Counted from the first letter of the stretch, positions 20,986 to 31,376 are shown. The stretch: DNA of 64,000 bases from Rugalucina vietnamica (GCA_964017185.1 OZ024874.1:12705957-12769956); one strand, 5' to 3'. The notes: generated by a model from the letters alone, not told the origin. Program-made: numbers and translations.

Positions 20986-21840
20986 TCAAATAAAGAATTT
21001 TCCCTTTGGTGTAGGCGGTGATGATTCATCTTCCTCAGATCCCTGTATACTAAACCTCGGAGCTGCCGATAGATTGGTGCGTACATGTCCCCCCTCCCTC
21101 AGGGGTGAGGGGTCGCGCACAGTGACCCCCTGTTGTACCTGAACAGATGGCAGTACATTTTCTTGAGGCAGAGTTAATTCTTTAGGTCCCAGACCAGCTG
21201 GTACCTGATTCAGAAGTTCTTGAAGATTATCAGGATGATCCGGGTGTGTAGATGACCTTTGACCTATATCTGATGACCCCTGACCTATATGTGATTGCTG
21301 AATGTCTTCCTGTTTTGTTTCAACAGGTAAACTCTGAACCACTGTGGAGTCTACTCTTTCCTGACCTTTCAACTCTACAGTTTGACCTTCAGAACCCTGT
21401 TTATCATTAGTCTGTTCTATAGTTGAACTTTGACCTTGCACAACGGGTGACATTTGACCATTTGCTAAACCTTGCTGTCCTTCACCTTGTAATGTTACCT
21501 CCTGAGAACTGTTATTTGCATGAGATGTGTGTTGAGTGATAGGTGCAACATTTGATGATTGATTTCTATCAGTTTGAGACTGGTTTTGTTCAGATCTATT
21601 CCTCTCCCTAGCTTCTGTGTTGGACACAGTTTGCCTATTCTGTATCGGAGCTTTTGACCCTGATTCTTCTTTAATCGGGTCAAGGTTAGTCTGTGAATAA
21701 TCTCTTTTGTAGCCATTAGCAAAGCCTTCGTAACTGTATGGTGAACTTGGTGACGAGTCACTCCCGTAACTACGGTAATCCTCAGTAGGGTGATATAACT
21801 GACGATATTGCTCATCAATAGTGGGACTGAAGGCAGAGGT
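20986..21840 (-). CDS. Multi-pass membrane protein, last exon (disordered tail)
   Basis: An 855-nt terminal exon after a CACATTTCAG acceptor, phase 0. It encodes 284 residues with no membrane segment: TSAFSPTIDEQYRQLYHP, a Tyr/Ser-rich part, then a long Gln/Ser/Asn-rich region and a Ser-Pro-rich end (SSPPTPKGKFFI). Composition predicts an intrinsically disordered cytoplasmic tail with many phosphorylation-type SP/TP sites. It joins in frame to the exon at 23315-23422. Family unknown. Confidence 0.8.
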   Translation of the reverse strand, partial: TSAFSPTIDEQYRQLYHPTEDYRSYGSDSSPSSPYSYEGFANGYKRDYSQTNLDPIKEESGSKAPIQNRQTVSNTEARERNRSEQNQSQTDRNQSSNVAPITQHTSHANNSSQEVTLQGEGQQGLANGQMSPVVQGQSSTIEQTNDKQGSEGQTVELKGQERVDSTVVQSLPVETKQEDIQQSHIGQGSSDIGQRSSTHPDHPDNLQELLNQVPAGLGPKELTLPQENVLPSVQVQQGVTVRDPSPLREGGHVRTNLSAAPRFSIQGSEEDESSPPTPKGKFFI

Positions 21841-21950
21841 CTGAAATGTGAAAAAAATCTTAGATAAAAAAAAAAAAAAAACAGAAAAAATTTCATCATA
21901 TGAAGTAAACAGTATACAGTGGAAAGCATCATGTTATAATATAATGTTAT

Positions 21951-22079
21951 TAATCAAGTTATTTCGTATTGGACCAGTTACAGGTCCGAGGTAAGCTGTA
22001 TTGGACCGAGGCCGAAGGCCGAGGTCCAATACAGCTGACCGAGGACCTGTAACTGGTCCAATACGAAATAACTTGATTA
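21951..22079. repeat. Large palindrome with related sequence downstream
   Basis: TAATCAAGTTATTTCGTATT pairs with the inverted copy at 22060-22079. The stem continues through GGACCAGTTACAGGTCC and ends in a loop GAGGCCGAAGGCCGAGG. Further GGTCGAGG and CGAGGTCA strings at 22340-22410 suggest the MITE extends to about 22436. Confidence 0.8.
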
Positions 22080-22652
22080 ATGAGATTTTTATTAATTAAC
22101 TGTCAAAAGTCCATATCGGTCCATATCATCCTCTATCACATCAAACATCTTCGCCATTCTTAGCGCCCATGTCTGACATTTTTTTCAAAGATGATAACAT
22201 TATTTTTGTTTGTTTGTTCACTATTTTACTGATCGGCTGAATCGCCGCCATTGTTTTTTCTCTCAACTCATTCAACGCGGCACGTAACCTTGCACGTGAA
22301 TTTTGACCAATCAGATGTAGGGATTTCCATATAGATAGCAGGTCAATCTGTATAGATACGAGGTCAAACGTATTAGTGCGAGGTCAGCTGTATTAGGTCG
22401 AGGCGAAATCCAGTATAGACTATACGAAAAAAGAAACGTCACCAGTATCACACAGACCAAATTCTACGTATAAGTACTATATACTAATAAGTTAATTAAT
22501 AAAAGTGTTATACGACTACCATTACATTAATCTTTTATGAAAACTTGTAACATCATAAACTGATGCTACACTGATGAGGGTTCAGTACCAGAAATGGCCC
22601 ATACTATCGCCCTTTGACAATTTTGCTGATTCCGAGAGATCTAGCATTTATA

Positions 22653-22839
22653 CAGGTCAACCTCATTATAATGCTATCTTTGGGGTCCATAGAAACAGAC
22701 CTTGTTATAAGTGAACCATGTTATAATGAGGTTATTTACTATAGACATATAGCAAAATAATCAACTTGGGAGCCATGACATGGCCGTGTTATATTGAAAA
22801 CCGCATTATAATGAGGCGCGTTATAATGAGGTTGAAGTG
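22653..22839. mobile_element. Small pogo/Tigger-like MITE
   Basis: Ends CAGGTCAACCTCATTATAAT and, inverted, CACTTCAACCTCATTATAAC, flanked by TA on both sides (22651-22652 and 22840-22841). Length 187 bp, with internal TTATAATGAGG repeats. Confidence 0.7.
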
Positions 22840-23044
22840 TATTTTATTCAAATTTTACAGTGGCTGGACAGCTCAGCTTGTGTCAGACCAGGGCCCACTT
22901 TCATCACACTGTTTTTGACCTACATGTGGAAAGTTCATCTCATGCAAAATTGCTGCTACAATATTGATGCTGCACCAGCGAAAATGGGTCCAGATTGAGA
23001 ACTGAAACGCCATACAGACTTTTTTTCTGCACCTAAGACAGTTT

Positions 23045-23294
23045 GAGCTGCAACAAGAGAAGTTTCTAACCAAGTCTGACACAACAGGGTTGTACAGTCA
23101 CAGAAGAAAGCTAGAGGCTTGAAATTTCACATTTAAGAAGAACAGAGATTGTAGTACCAGTGAAGCGAAAACAAATGCGCGGATCAGCTGTGCATTTACT
23201 GCACAGCTGATCTGCACCTTTGTTTTCACTTAGGCAAAAATCTGTTGTTTTTTTTTTTTTTTTTTTTTTTGTATTTTTTTTCATAACGCAGCTC
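23045..23294. repeat. Hairpin MITE family A, copy 9
   Basis: Starts GAGCTGCAACAAGAGAAGT, core CTGTGCATTTACTGCACAG, contains a 24-T run at 23250, ends TCATAACGCAGCTC. It ends 20 bp inside the intron from the donor of the exon at 23315. Confidence 0.8.
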
Positions 23295-23314
23295 GTTTGA
23301 CACAAGAATCATAC

Positions 23315-23422
23315 CCCATCATCAGTAAGAGCTGGTATAAGATCATCGTTATCCACCACAGCCTGTGGAGCCGGTTGAAACACAAACAACATCACCCAGA
23401 TTGGCAGTAGCAGCTTCATTAC
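23315..23422 (-). CDS. Multi-pass membrane protein, exon 8
   Basis: A 108-nt exon, acceptor GTCCAG, donor GGG|GTATGA, phase 0 at both ends. It encodes VMKLLLPIWVMLFVFQPAPQ, the end of the last transmembrane segment, then an acidic juxtamembrane stretch VDNDDLIPALTDDG. The start continues the hydrophobic run of exon 7. Confidence 0.85.
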
Positions 23423-23701
23423 CTGGACAAATGAAAACACAGTAAACTCTGTAGTTTATAGGCATATATATCTTAAGATATGCCTCGTGTCTTTGTTTGT
23501 TAATATTGTGATTTTTTTATCAAGGTGTGAGAACTAGGTAAGGGCATTCACTTCGTTTTGGTGGGAGGTATAACAATCACTCTATGTTCTAGATCAGAAT
23601 TATCATCATTTGATGCTGGTTAGTGTTTAACTGGTTAGTGTCTGAACTGGTTGGACCCAATAAAGAGAGGTTCTCACAGTGCCACTTGTTTCTATACTCA
23701 C

Positions 23702-23746
23702 CATGAAGAGAAAGAATACCACAGAGAACACAGTCTGACTGTAGTT
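23702..23746 (-). CDS. Multi-pass membrane protein, exon 7
   Basis: A 45-nt exon, acceptor ATTTTCAG, donor CATG|GTGAGT, phase 0 at both ends. It encodes NYSQTVFSVVFFLFM, with an N-Y-S sequon and the first part of the last membrane segment. Confidence 0.82.
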
Positions 23747-24179
23747 CTGAAAATAGAAATGCAATAAAAATCATTAATGTTCGAAACCCAAAATCACATT
23801 TTTTTTTTCCAAAAAGGGGAAGCCAAAATTATATATGACAACAGATGTTTTCTCATGATCTGCATTTCAAAACAATTTATAATTGTATGTCATTCTGGAA
23901 AAAAAAGATGTTTTGCCCTTCTTGAATAAGCTTGTGATAATGGGCCCATTGGCGAGCACAGTAATACTTATAAATAATTCATAGCAGAGAGAAACACATT
24001 ACAGGAGATGTGCTGGGCTTTTAGCCAAAGCTAAGAAATGTGCTCTGTAAAGCCGAGCACACCCACGATAAGAATCGATGAAAATATACAAAGTCTAGAG
24101 TCCGAAAATAGGTCTATAAAAATTAGATTGAAAAATTATGTGACTGTTGGGCACTACACATTACCCAGTTTTCGAGGTG

Positions 24180-24345
24180 AAGGCCAAAATCAAAGTATTG
24201 AAGCTTTCTGACGTATCACAAGGCTCAAACTAACTGGGCTAGGCAAGACATAACTCCCCGTTCTGATCATACCTAGTTTGGGTGGCTCTCTCAGACATGA
24301 CTGAAATATTGCTCACTGGGACATTCAACCCAAAACACACAAACA
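24180..24345 (+). mobile_element. SINE 3' part (core-SINE type)
   Basis: The sequence from TATTGAAGCTTTCTGACG to GACTGAAATATTGCTCACTG, CATTCAACCCAAAACACACA ends in an A-rich tail. It is like the 3' domains of molluscan tRNA-derived SINEs. The tRNA-like head is not evident. Confidence 0.45.
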
Positions 24346-24348
24346 AAT

Positions 24349-24582
24349 GAGCTGCCTCGTGGGAAAACCAACAATGTTGTTTCCGAACAGGTCCGACACA
24401 AACCGGCCTGTACAAGCACAGAAAAGAGCTAGAAGCTTGAAATTTCTGATTTAAGTAGAAGAGGAATTGTACTATACTAGTAGCGAAAACAAAGGCGCTG
24501 ATCAGCTTCGCGGTTACCGCGAAGCTGATCTGCGTCTTTGTTTTCGCCTATGCAGATTGCTGATTTTCCCATGAGGCGGCTC
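24349..24582. repeat. Hairpin MITE family A, copy 10
   Basis: An intact, well preserved copy: starts GAGCTGCCTCGTGGGAAAAC, core CTTCGCGGTTACCGCGAAG, ends CCATGAGGCGGCTC. It ends 10 bp past the donor of the exon at 24593. This copy can serve as the family reference. Confidence 0.9.
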
Positions 24583-24592
24583 AGATACTTAC

Positions 24593-24627
24593 AAACACAT
24601 CATTACAGCCACTCTGCTCATCTCCAA
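24593..24627 (-). CDS. Multi-pass membrane protein, exon 6
   Basis: A 35-nt microexon, acceptor TTTTCCACAG, donor TTT|GTAAGT, phase 1 to phase 0. It encodes GDEQSGCNDVF, a short extracytosolic or cytosolic loop between two hydrophobic segments. It fits the frames of both neighbours. Confidence 0.82.
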
Positions 24628-24730
24628 CTGTGGAAAAACATAAAAGATCATACGTAGGTATTCATGTACAGTCCTTACTAGATAAGGCTTATTTTATTGA
24701 AAAGGATGAAGAACATAAATGATAACACAT

Positions 24731-24965
24731 GAGACATGTCTTGAGAAAACCGACAATTTGGTTTCCGAACAGGTCTGACACAAACCAGGCTGTACAGACA
24801 CAGAAAATGGTTAGAGGCTGGAAATTTTAGATTTACAAAGTAGAGGAATTGTACTATCCATGTAGCAAAAACAAAGGCGCTGATCAGCTTCGCAGCAAAC
24901 TGCAAAGCTGATCTGCGCCTTTGTTTTCACCTATGCAGATTGTTGGTTGTCTTATGCAGCAGCTC
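24731..24965. repeat. Hairpin MITE family A, copy 11
   Basis: Starts GAGACATGTCTTGAGAAAAC, core CTTCGCAGCAAACTGCAAAG, ends TATGCAGCAGCTC, where a 37-bp tandem array begins. Confidence 0.85.
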
Positions 24966-25290
24966 ATATTTAGATGATCAGCAAGACACATCATAGTGGC
25001 TCACATTTAGATGATCAGCAAGACACATCATAGTGGCTCACATTTAGATGATCAGCAAGACACATCATAGTGGCTCACATTTAGATGATCAGCAAGACAC
25101 ATCATAGTGGCTCACATTTAGATGATCAGCAAGACACATCATAGTGGCTCACATTTAGATGATCAGCAAGACACATCATAGTGGCTCACATTTAGATGAT
25201 CAGCAAGACACATCATAGTGGCTCACATTTAGATGATCAGCAAGACACATCATAGTGGCTCACATTTAGATTATCAGCAAGACACATCAA
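24966..25290. repeat. 37-bp tandem array, about nine units
   Basis: Unit: ATTTAGATGATCAGCAAGAC, then ACATCATAGTGGCTCAC. Units are nearly identical; the last one has a GATTATC variant. Each unit ends GTGGCTCA, like the terminus of the adjoining MITE. Confidence 0.92.
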
Positions 25291-25375
25291 AAATCTTCCA
25301 ATTTTTATTGCTTTCATTTACGATCATGTCCGATTTTGGTCATGGTAATATTTTTTCAAGTTTTGTTTGTTTGTT

Positions 25376-25632
25376 TATTATTATTTTTTTAAATTCAGTT
25401 TTACTTCCCTTTCAAGATTATTTCAGCTCATATGAGATGGGCCAGTCAGTAGGTGGGGCAAAAACAGGAGAACCCTGAGAAAAACCACCAGACACACCCG
25501 CAAGCAGAACTTGGCTTGTCTCACATGTGGCCAGAGCAGGGCTCGAACCCACACCAGACACAGTGGTGAGATGATCAAGTGATTAACATGATTAAGAAAC
25601 AGTGTTCTTAACCGCTCGGCCACGGGGGCCTC
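25376..25632 (-). mobile_element. tRNA-derived SINE, full copy
   Basis: On the minus strand the head reads GGCCCCCGTGGCCGAGCGGT (A box region), GGTTCGAGCCCTG (B box), then a body with GACAAGCCAAGTTCTGC and a pyrimidine/AT-rich end. The flanks share TTGTTTGTTTG, a probable target duplication. Confidence 0.8.
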
Positions 25633-25855
25633 CTTGTTTGTTTGTGTTAAAATTTACATAATCTAAGTGGTCTCTTTTTTTTCAGCTATTTGTGGATTAT
25701 GCACTATTGCTCAGTACTTAACCAGTACTAAAAATGTTATAAAGTGTTTTGCTCAGTAAAACAGCAGTAGAATTCAGACCCAAGATTTCTCAAGTCAAGT
25801 CTGAAACTTCACCAAAGAGCCACTACTCTCCTTCTACATGTCAGTTGTACTATTT

Positions 25856-26034
25856 GTTTGTTTGTATTGATGCTTAACGCCCCAGTCGACAATTTTTCAG
25901 TCAACTCAGAACGGAGCCAAAGCTTCCTGGGTTTAACAAGTACTGTAGGGAGTTTATGTGTCTTGCTCAAGGACACATGGTGACGCCTGTGGGGTGGTCC
26001 GATGCTCTACCACTACGCCAACGCGCTCTCCAGT
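25856..26034 (-). mobile_element. tRNA-derived SINE, second family
   Basis: Minus-strand head GGAGAGCGCGTTGGCGTAGT then GGTAGAGCAT (A-box-like), followed by CACATAAACTCCCTACAGTA and GTCGACTGGGGCGTTAAGC, with an (AAAC)n tail. Same family as 31180-31370. Confidence 0.7.
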
Positions 26035-26044
26035 TATACTATTT

Positions 26045-26275
26045 GAGCCGCATCATGAGAAAACCTGCCAGCGAAGGGGTTCAGACCAGCTTTGCAAAAT
26101 ACGGTTCTCATTTTAAAAGCTTGAAATATTGGAGAAGAGGGGATCGTTCTATCAGTGAAGCAAAAACAAATGCGCTGATCAGCTGTGAAGCAGTCATTTA
26201 ATAGATTTTTTTGAATGATTTTTAATTTTATTAAAACTGCATATATTAAAAGCAGGTTATTTCATAATGCAGCTC
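26045..26275. repeat. Hairpin MITE family A, copy 12 (core half lost)
   Basis: Starts GAGCCGCATCATGAGAAAACC, keeps GCGCTGATCAGCTGTG, then diverges; ends TCATAATGCAGCTC. Confidence 0.75.
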
Positions 26276-26293
26276 ATTTTGAACTTCATATTT

Positions 26294-26524
26294 GAGCCTT
26301 TGCACAAGAAAACCAACGATTAGGGTTTCCGACAAGGTCTGACACAAACCGGTCTGTTCAATCACAGAAACAGGCTAGAAGCTTGAAATTTTGGAATTAA
26401 GAAGAAGAGGAATTGTACTGTGTAGTGAAAACAAAGGCACTGATCAGCTGTGCAGTTTCTGCAAAGATGATCTGCTCCTTCTTTTTCACCCATGCATGTT
26501 ATAGGTTTTCTTATGTGGTGGCTA
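26294..26524. repeat. Hairpin MITE family A, copy 13
   Basis: Starts GAGCCTTTGCACAAGAAAACC, core CTGTGCAGTTTCTGCAAAG, ends TTATGTGGTGGCT. Confidence 0.8.
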
Positions 26525-26604
26525 ATTTATATGTCACATTCAAGGAATATCTATCGCAATTCAAATGAATTATTTCCTGATTCACATAGATATAAATCAC
26601 TCAC

Positions 26605-26669
26605 TTATCCTAACACTCAGGTCATACAGGAAACCAATCAATGCAGATACTTCAAACACAATCACAATA
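26605..26669 (-). CDS. Multi-pass membrane protein, exon 5
   Basis: A 65-nt exon, acceptor TTCTGTTTCAG, donor ATAA|GTGAGT, phase 2 to phase 1. It encodes IVIVFEVSALIGFLYDLSVR, a single membrane segment. It was found because the flanking exons needed a phase 2-to-1 exon between them. Confidence 0.83.
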
Positions 26670-26788
26670 CTGAAACAGAAACAAAAGTTTAAAACATTTT
26701 TGTAAATTTTAATCTATAATAGATCTCTTTTAATTGACTCAAGTAATTTTGAGGAAATTAAAATCAGTTGAATGTACTAGTTCTATTT

Positions 26789-27021
26789 GAGCCGCGCCAT
26801 ACAAAACCAGATTTTTACCTATGCGAAAACAAAGGCGCAGATCAGCTTTGCAGTAACTGCGAAGCTGATCAACGCATTTGTTTTCACTACACAGATAGTA
26901 AAATTATTCTTCTTCTTAAATACAAAATTTCAAGCTTCTAGCATTCTTCTGTGACTGCTAAAGCCGATTTGTGTCAGAGCTGGTCGGACAACCTGAAGAC
27001 AAGTTTTCTTGCATCACGGCT
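26789..27021. repeat. Hairpin MITE family A, copy 14
   Basis: Starts GAGCCGCGCCATACAAAACC, core CTTTGCAGTAACTGCGAAG, ends TTGCATCACGGCT. Confidence 0.8.
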
Positions 27022-27098
27022 GATTTTATTTGATGAATTCAGGGTATTTGTAATCTTTCATTTTTGTTGGGCATCATTTCAATTCTCATTTGACAACA

Positions 27099-27275
27099 AT
27101 TTGAGAAAACAAAGGTGTAGATCAGCTATGCTGTAACTGCACAGCTGATCAGCACCATTTTCTTTCGCTACACCGATATTACATTTACTCTTCTACTTTT
27201 CTTCAACTGTACAGGCAGCTTTTGTGTCTGACCTTGTCGGAAACCCCGAAGACTTGCTTTCTTGCTTTGCAGCTC
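27099..27275. repeat. Hairpin MITE family A, copy 15 (5' truncated)
   Basis: Starts at TTGAGAAAACAAAGGTG, core CTATGCTGTAACTGCACAG, ends CTTGCTTTGCAGCTC. Confidence 0.75.
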
Positions 27276-27350
27276 AAATATGTTGATGCATCTCATCTGG
27301 GGAGCCAGCCAGTATAAATAGGGCACCAGAACTTGTGTGGGTCTAGTGTT

Positions 27351-27580
27351 AACCCATATTTGACGAATGGATTTTCCCATCATTATCATTTGGAAGAGTC
27401 CACTTACATTTTTAGGGGAGTTAGGAGTGATTTTTATTTTTTATCTCATTTTTCGATGAAATTTCTCTGTGCAAACAGAATAGCCCCAGATGGGACGCTG
27501 CGTTCTGCGGCATCAGATCAGAGGCTATTCTGTTTGCCTATGTCCCATAAAAGGGACGCCAGGCTTATATGAGGTAACTT
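27351..27580. repeat. Repeat family D, copy 2
   Basis: Starts AACCCATATTTGACGAATGG, internal hairpin AATAGCCCCAGATGGGACG..GAGGCTATT, ends GCCAGGCTTATATGAGGTAA. Forms an inverted pair with the copy at 27832. Confidence 0.8.
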
Positions 27581-27831
27581 GAGGCTTTTTTCAATTTTTT
27601 TGTTACCAATGAAATCAAGGGGGAGAACCAATTTTCCCCGTAAATTAGAAAAAGCAGCACGATTTTTAGCCAAATAGGAATTTATCGTTAAGATAGGGAT
27701 TTTTCTGCTAATTTGGGAATGTTTCAGGTTGAATGAGAATACTTTAAAGTTTTGGTAGTGTACAAACCACCAGCCCCAGTTTAACATAGAGAAAAAAGCC
27801 CTGAAACTATTTCAAAGATATTTGATGTTCA

Positions 27832-28048
27832 TTAACTCATTTAAGTCTTGTGTACTTTTTGTGGGACATACGTGAACAGAATAGCGCCAGATGTTCTGCG
27901 GTGTCCCATTTAGGACTATTCTATTTGCTAAGAGGATTTTTGTCAAAGATTAATATGAAAATTTAAAATCACTCCTGATTTCCATAAAAATGAAAGTGGA
28001 CTCAACCCAAATGATAATGATGAGAAAATCCATTTGTCAAAAATGGGC
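27832..28048. repeat. Repeat family D, copy 3 (inverted)
   Basis: Reverse orientation: starts TAACTCATTTAAG and ends GAAAATCCATTTGTCAAAAA with TGGGCTG. Its terminus lies about 16 bp past the donor of the exon at 28065. Confidence 0.75.
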
Positions 28049-28064
28049 TGACTGCAGTACCTAC

Positions 28065-28206
28065 CACCAAAGGTCACGTTTCTGTGACCTCCTCACTGAA
28101 TCTAGTGTACTAATCTCATTCAGTCGGCGTGTAATATAGAAACCAGCAACACAGAATAGTTGTACTATGGTGAACTCAGCTGCTGACAGTTCTATCCAGT
28201 AGGGCT
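28065..28206 (-). CDS. Multi-pass membrane protein, exon 4
   Basis: A 142-nt exon, acceptor GATTTTCAG, donor GGTG|GTAGGT, phase 1 to phase 2. It encodes PYWIELSAAEFTIVQLFCVA, a membrane segment, then a basic cytosolic-type loop TRRLNEISTLDSVRRSQKRD, which by positive-inside logic faces the cytosol. Confidence 0.85.
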
Positions 28207-28286
28207 CTGAAAATCAAATGGGAAAACATACAGATTGAAGGATACTTCAGTTTATTATGGATGTGTCTCATAGTTGAGTTATATAG

Positions 28287-28516
28287 GTGCCGCCACATGG
28301 GAAAACCAACAATCTGCATAGGCAAAAACAAAGGCACAGATCAGCTTCGCAGTAACTGCGAAGCTGATCAGCGTCTTTGTTTTCGCTACACAGTACAATT
28401 CCTCTGCTTTCTAAATCCAAAATTTCCAGCCTCTAACCATCTTCTGTGACTGTACAGCTTGGTTTGTGTTGGACCTGGTCGGAACCCATATTGTTGGTTT
28501 TCTCACACACAGGCTC
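28287..28516. repeat. Hairpin MITE family A, copy 16
   Basis: Starts GTGCCGCCACATGGGAAAACC, core CTTCGCAGTAACTGCGAAG, ends CTCACACACAGGCTC. Confidence 0.85.
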
Positions 28517-28738
28517 ATAGCATAAGTGTTTTAGTATATATGAGTGTCGGTTGAAACCAATGAAATACCTGTGATAGAGGATAAATATTTCCTCCATTCA
28601 CAAATTTCATCTTTAATCAATCATGCTTTATGCACTGCATTAGTCACCCCAATGGGTGAAAGCATGGGTTGAATACCGATATCCCTTTTTAATACAAAGT
28701 TTGCTTAAAGGATGTGATTTCAGTCTGATTATAATAAT

Positions 28739-28973
28739 GAGCCATCACATGAGATGACCAACATGAAGCTTATGCGAAAACAAAGGCACAGATCAGCTGT
28801 GCAGTTCCTGTACAGCTGATCAGCACCTTTGTTTTCGCTACACGGTTAGCACAAGCTCTCCTCTACTTATATCGAAACTTTCAAGCTTCTGGACTGCTTC
28901 TGTGACTGTACAGACTTGTTTGCATCAGACCTGGTTGTAAGTCGAAATTGTTGTTTTTCTCATGCAAAGGCTC
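28739..28973. repeat. Hairpin MITE family A, copy 17
   Basis: Starts GAGCCATCACATGAGATGACC, core CTGTGCAGTTCCTGTACAG, ends CTCATGCAAAGGCTC. Confidence 0.8.
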
Positions 28974-29145
28974 CATTCTTTTCATCAGCAAACACTTGGT
29001 TTGTCCTTTGAATTAAACTTCATACTTCATGTACATGTGCTACTGATTATTTCTATTTTTTTCAAATTTCTAATATGAATTGATTTGCAGCCTTACTGTG
29101 TATATGCACGTTATGCAATAAGACAACTACCGGTAAGTGACTTAC

Positions 29146-29243
29146 GGAAGCATTCTGTGAAGGAAGTCTGTACATTGACAATTCCTAGAACAGCTATTAC
29201 TGTGAAATAGGCACATGCTGCTATTATAAATGGTATCAGGAAC
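29146..29243 (-). CDS. Multi-pass membrane protein, exon 3
   Basis: A 98-nt exon, acceptor TTATTCCAG, donor TTCC|GTAAGT, phase 2 to phase 1. It encodes FLIPFIIAACAYFTVIAVLG then IVNVQTSFTECF, a strongly hydrophobic segment with a following loop that has Cys and Thr/Ser. Confidence 0.85.
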
Positions 29244-29287
29244 CTGGAATAATTTATACAATGGTATATGACAACAAACTTCTAAAT

Positions 29288-29506
29288 GAGCCTGTGCCTG
29301 AGAAAACCAACAATTTGGATTCCAACCAGGTCCAACACAAACCGGGCTGTAGAGTCACAAAATATGGTTAGAGGCTGGAAATTTTGGATTTAGAAAGTAG
29401 AGGAATAGTGAAAACAAAGGCGCTGATCAGCTTTGCAGTTACTGCAAGCTGATCTGCACCTTTGTTTTCGCCTATGCAGATTGTTGTTTTTCCCATGCAG
29501 CAGCTC
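29288..29506. repeat. Hairpin MITE family A, copy 18
   Basis: Starts GAGCCTGTGCCTGAGAAAACC, core CTTTGCAGTTACTGCAAG, ends CCCATGCAGCAGCTC. Confidence 0.8.
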
Positions 29507-29963
29507 AAATGTTCTTGATAACTGATCTAAAAATTTTCACACCTTTTAGGCTTTAAACAACTTGCTTATAACCTAGTTGATTTTCATGAAATATTCATTG
29601 TAGTGCATGGTAATTTATTTTCTGAATTCTTATTATTTCTTTTTTTTTCCAAAAAAAAAAAACTACAAAAACTTGTACAATACCTTGTAGCCCAAACTTC
29701 CCGTCTTAGAGCCCTAGTAGCCAGTGTCCAGTAGAAATGACACATAACTAGAAACTGTGTCAGTTTCAACCATTGTAGAACAAAATCAAACTGTACATGT
29801 ATTGCCAGTATGAAATGGACACCACTGTAAAAAAGACTGAAAGAGTCTAACAAGGGTAGATGGTGAAATTTATAGTGAAAGGTACAATGTCCATGCCAAG
29901 GAATAGGGAACAGCAAAGGTAGTAATCAGACAGCACTTACTGACTTATCAGCACTGAAAATAT

Positions 29964-29977
29964 GAGCTGCCTCATGG
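29964..29977. repeat. Left end of a hairpin MITE A split by a family C element
   Basis: GAGCTGCCTCATGG is the family A terminus. The rest of the copy resumes at 30893 after the inserted element. Confidence 0.65.
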
Positions 29978-30892
29978 AATAAGAGCTGTCGCAGGACAGC
30001 GTAGCTCGCCTGACTTATGCTTTGCCACTAAATCTATGACCCATGACCTTGACCTCAATGTTTCTCAAGTTAGCCATGATGGTACAGCATAAAACCAGTA
30101 CATGTATATACCAACAAGATCCATCAACATATTCCAAAGATATAGACTTTGAAAACTTTAACCCAAAATATTTTTAACATTAAATTTCTAAGTCTGTGAC
30201 CTTGACCTCAAGGTCACTCAGGTGGGTTGTGATGGTACAGCATAAAACTTCAGACCAATATCTAGCAATATGAAAAGTATCAACTTAATCCATCTATATA
30301 TTAAAAAGATATAGACTGACACAAAAGTCTGTGACCTTGACCTCAAGGTCACTCAGGTGTGTCAGCATAAAACTTTAGTCCAATATCTATCAATATGCAA
30401 AGTATCAACTTGATCTATCTACATATTCAAGAGATATAGACTTACAAAAACTTTAACCAAAAACTTTAACACAAAATTTCTAAGTATGTGACCTTGACCT
30501 CAAGGTCACTCAGGTGGGTCATGTTGGTATAGCATAAAGCTTCAGACCAATATCTATCAATGTGCAAAGTATTAACTCAATCCATCAATACATTCAAGAG
30601 ATATAGACTTACAAAAACTTTAACCCAAAACTTTTAACACAAAATATCTAAGTCCGTTACCTTGACCTCAAGGTCACATAGGTGGGTCATGATGGTACAG
30701 AATAAAACTTCAGACCAATATCTACCAACATGCAAAGTATCAACTTGATCCATCAACATGTTCAAGAGATATAGCCTTATAAATACTTTAACCAAAAACT
30801 TTATTTTTTTTTAACATTTGAGCAACGCCGACACTACCGCTGACGCCGGGGTGACTGCAATCGCTCTTCCTGTACTTTCGTACAGGCGAGCT
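29978..30892. mobile_element. Tandem-array element family C, copy 4
   Basis: Starts AATAAGAGCTGTCGCAGGAC; contains five blocks with TGACCTTGACCTCAAGGTCA and TATCAACTTGATCCATCAAC-type spacers. It ends GGGGTGACTGCAATCGCTCT, then a short hairpin and GGCGAGCTA. Termini equal those of the copies at 10193 and 14823. Confidence 0.75.
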
Positions 30893-31114
30893 AAAAACCA
30901 ACAATGTGGTTTCCGAACAGGTCTGACACAAACCGGCCTGTACAGCTTCAGAATCAGGCTAGAAGCTTGAAATTTTGGATTTAGAAAAAGTACAGAAGTT
31001 GTACTATCTGTGTAGCGAAAACAAAGGCGCTGATCAGCTTCGCAGTTACTGCAAAGCTGATCTGCGCCTTTGTTTTCGCATAGGCAAAAATCCGGTTTTC
31101 TCATGGCGCGGCTC
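30893..31114. repeat. Hairpin MITE family A, copy 19 (right part)
   Basis: From AAAACCAACAATGTGGTTTC, core CTTCGCAGTTACTGCAAAG, to CTCATGGCGCGGCTC. Confidence 0.85.
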
Positions 31115-31179
31115 ATATTCAAATAGATAAAGGCAAATATTTCAATGTAATTTGTAGTAATTTTGGAACTTTAAATCAA

Positions 31180-31370
31180 AGCATGAAGGCCTGGTGGTTA
31201 GTTTGTTGGACACTAGATGGAGAGGTACCCAACTGGCGCAGGACGGTGTATGTCCTTGAGCAAGATGCATTATTAACTCCCTAAAGTAATGCTTAATACC
31301 CAGGAAAAGGTGGCTCACCCCATTATGGCTTGAGAATTGTCGACTGGGCCATTAAACCACAAAACACACT
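31180..31370 (+). mobile_element. tRNA-derived SINE, second family
   Basis: Head GGCCTGGTGGTTAGTTTGTTG, middle GTCCTTGAGCAAGATGCATT and AACTCCCTAAAGTAATGCTT, end GTCGACTGGGCCATTAAACC, with a short A-rich tail that runs into the donor region of the next exon (31377). Confidence 0.7.
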
Positions 31371-31376
31371 ACTTAC

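Noticed and set aside
24966..25290. Could the regular 37-bp array be a CRISPR?
   Set aside because: Units are contiguous with no variable spacers, and the genome is eukaryotic.
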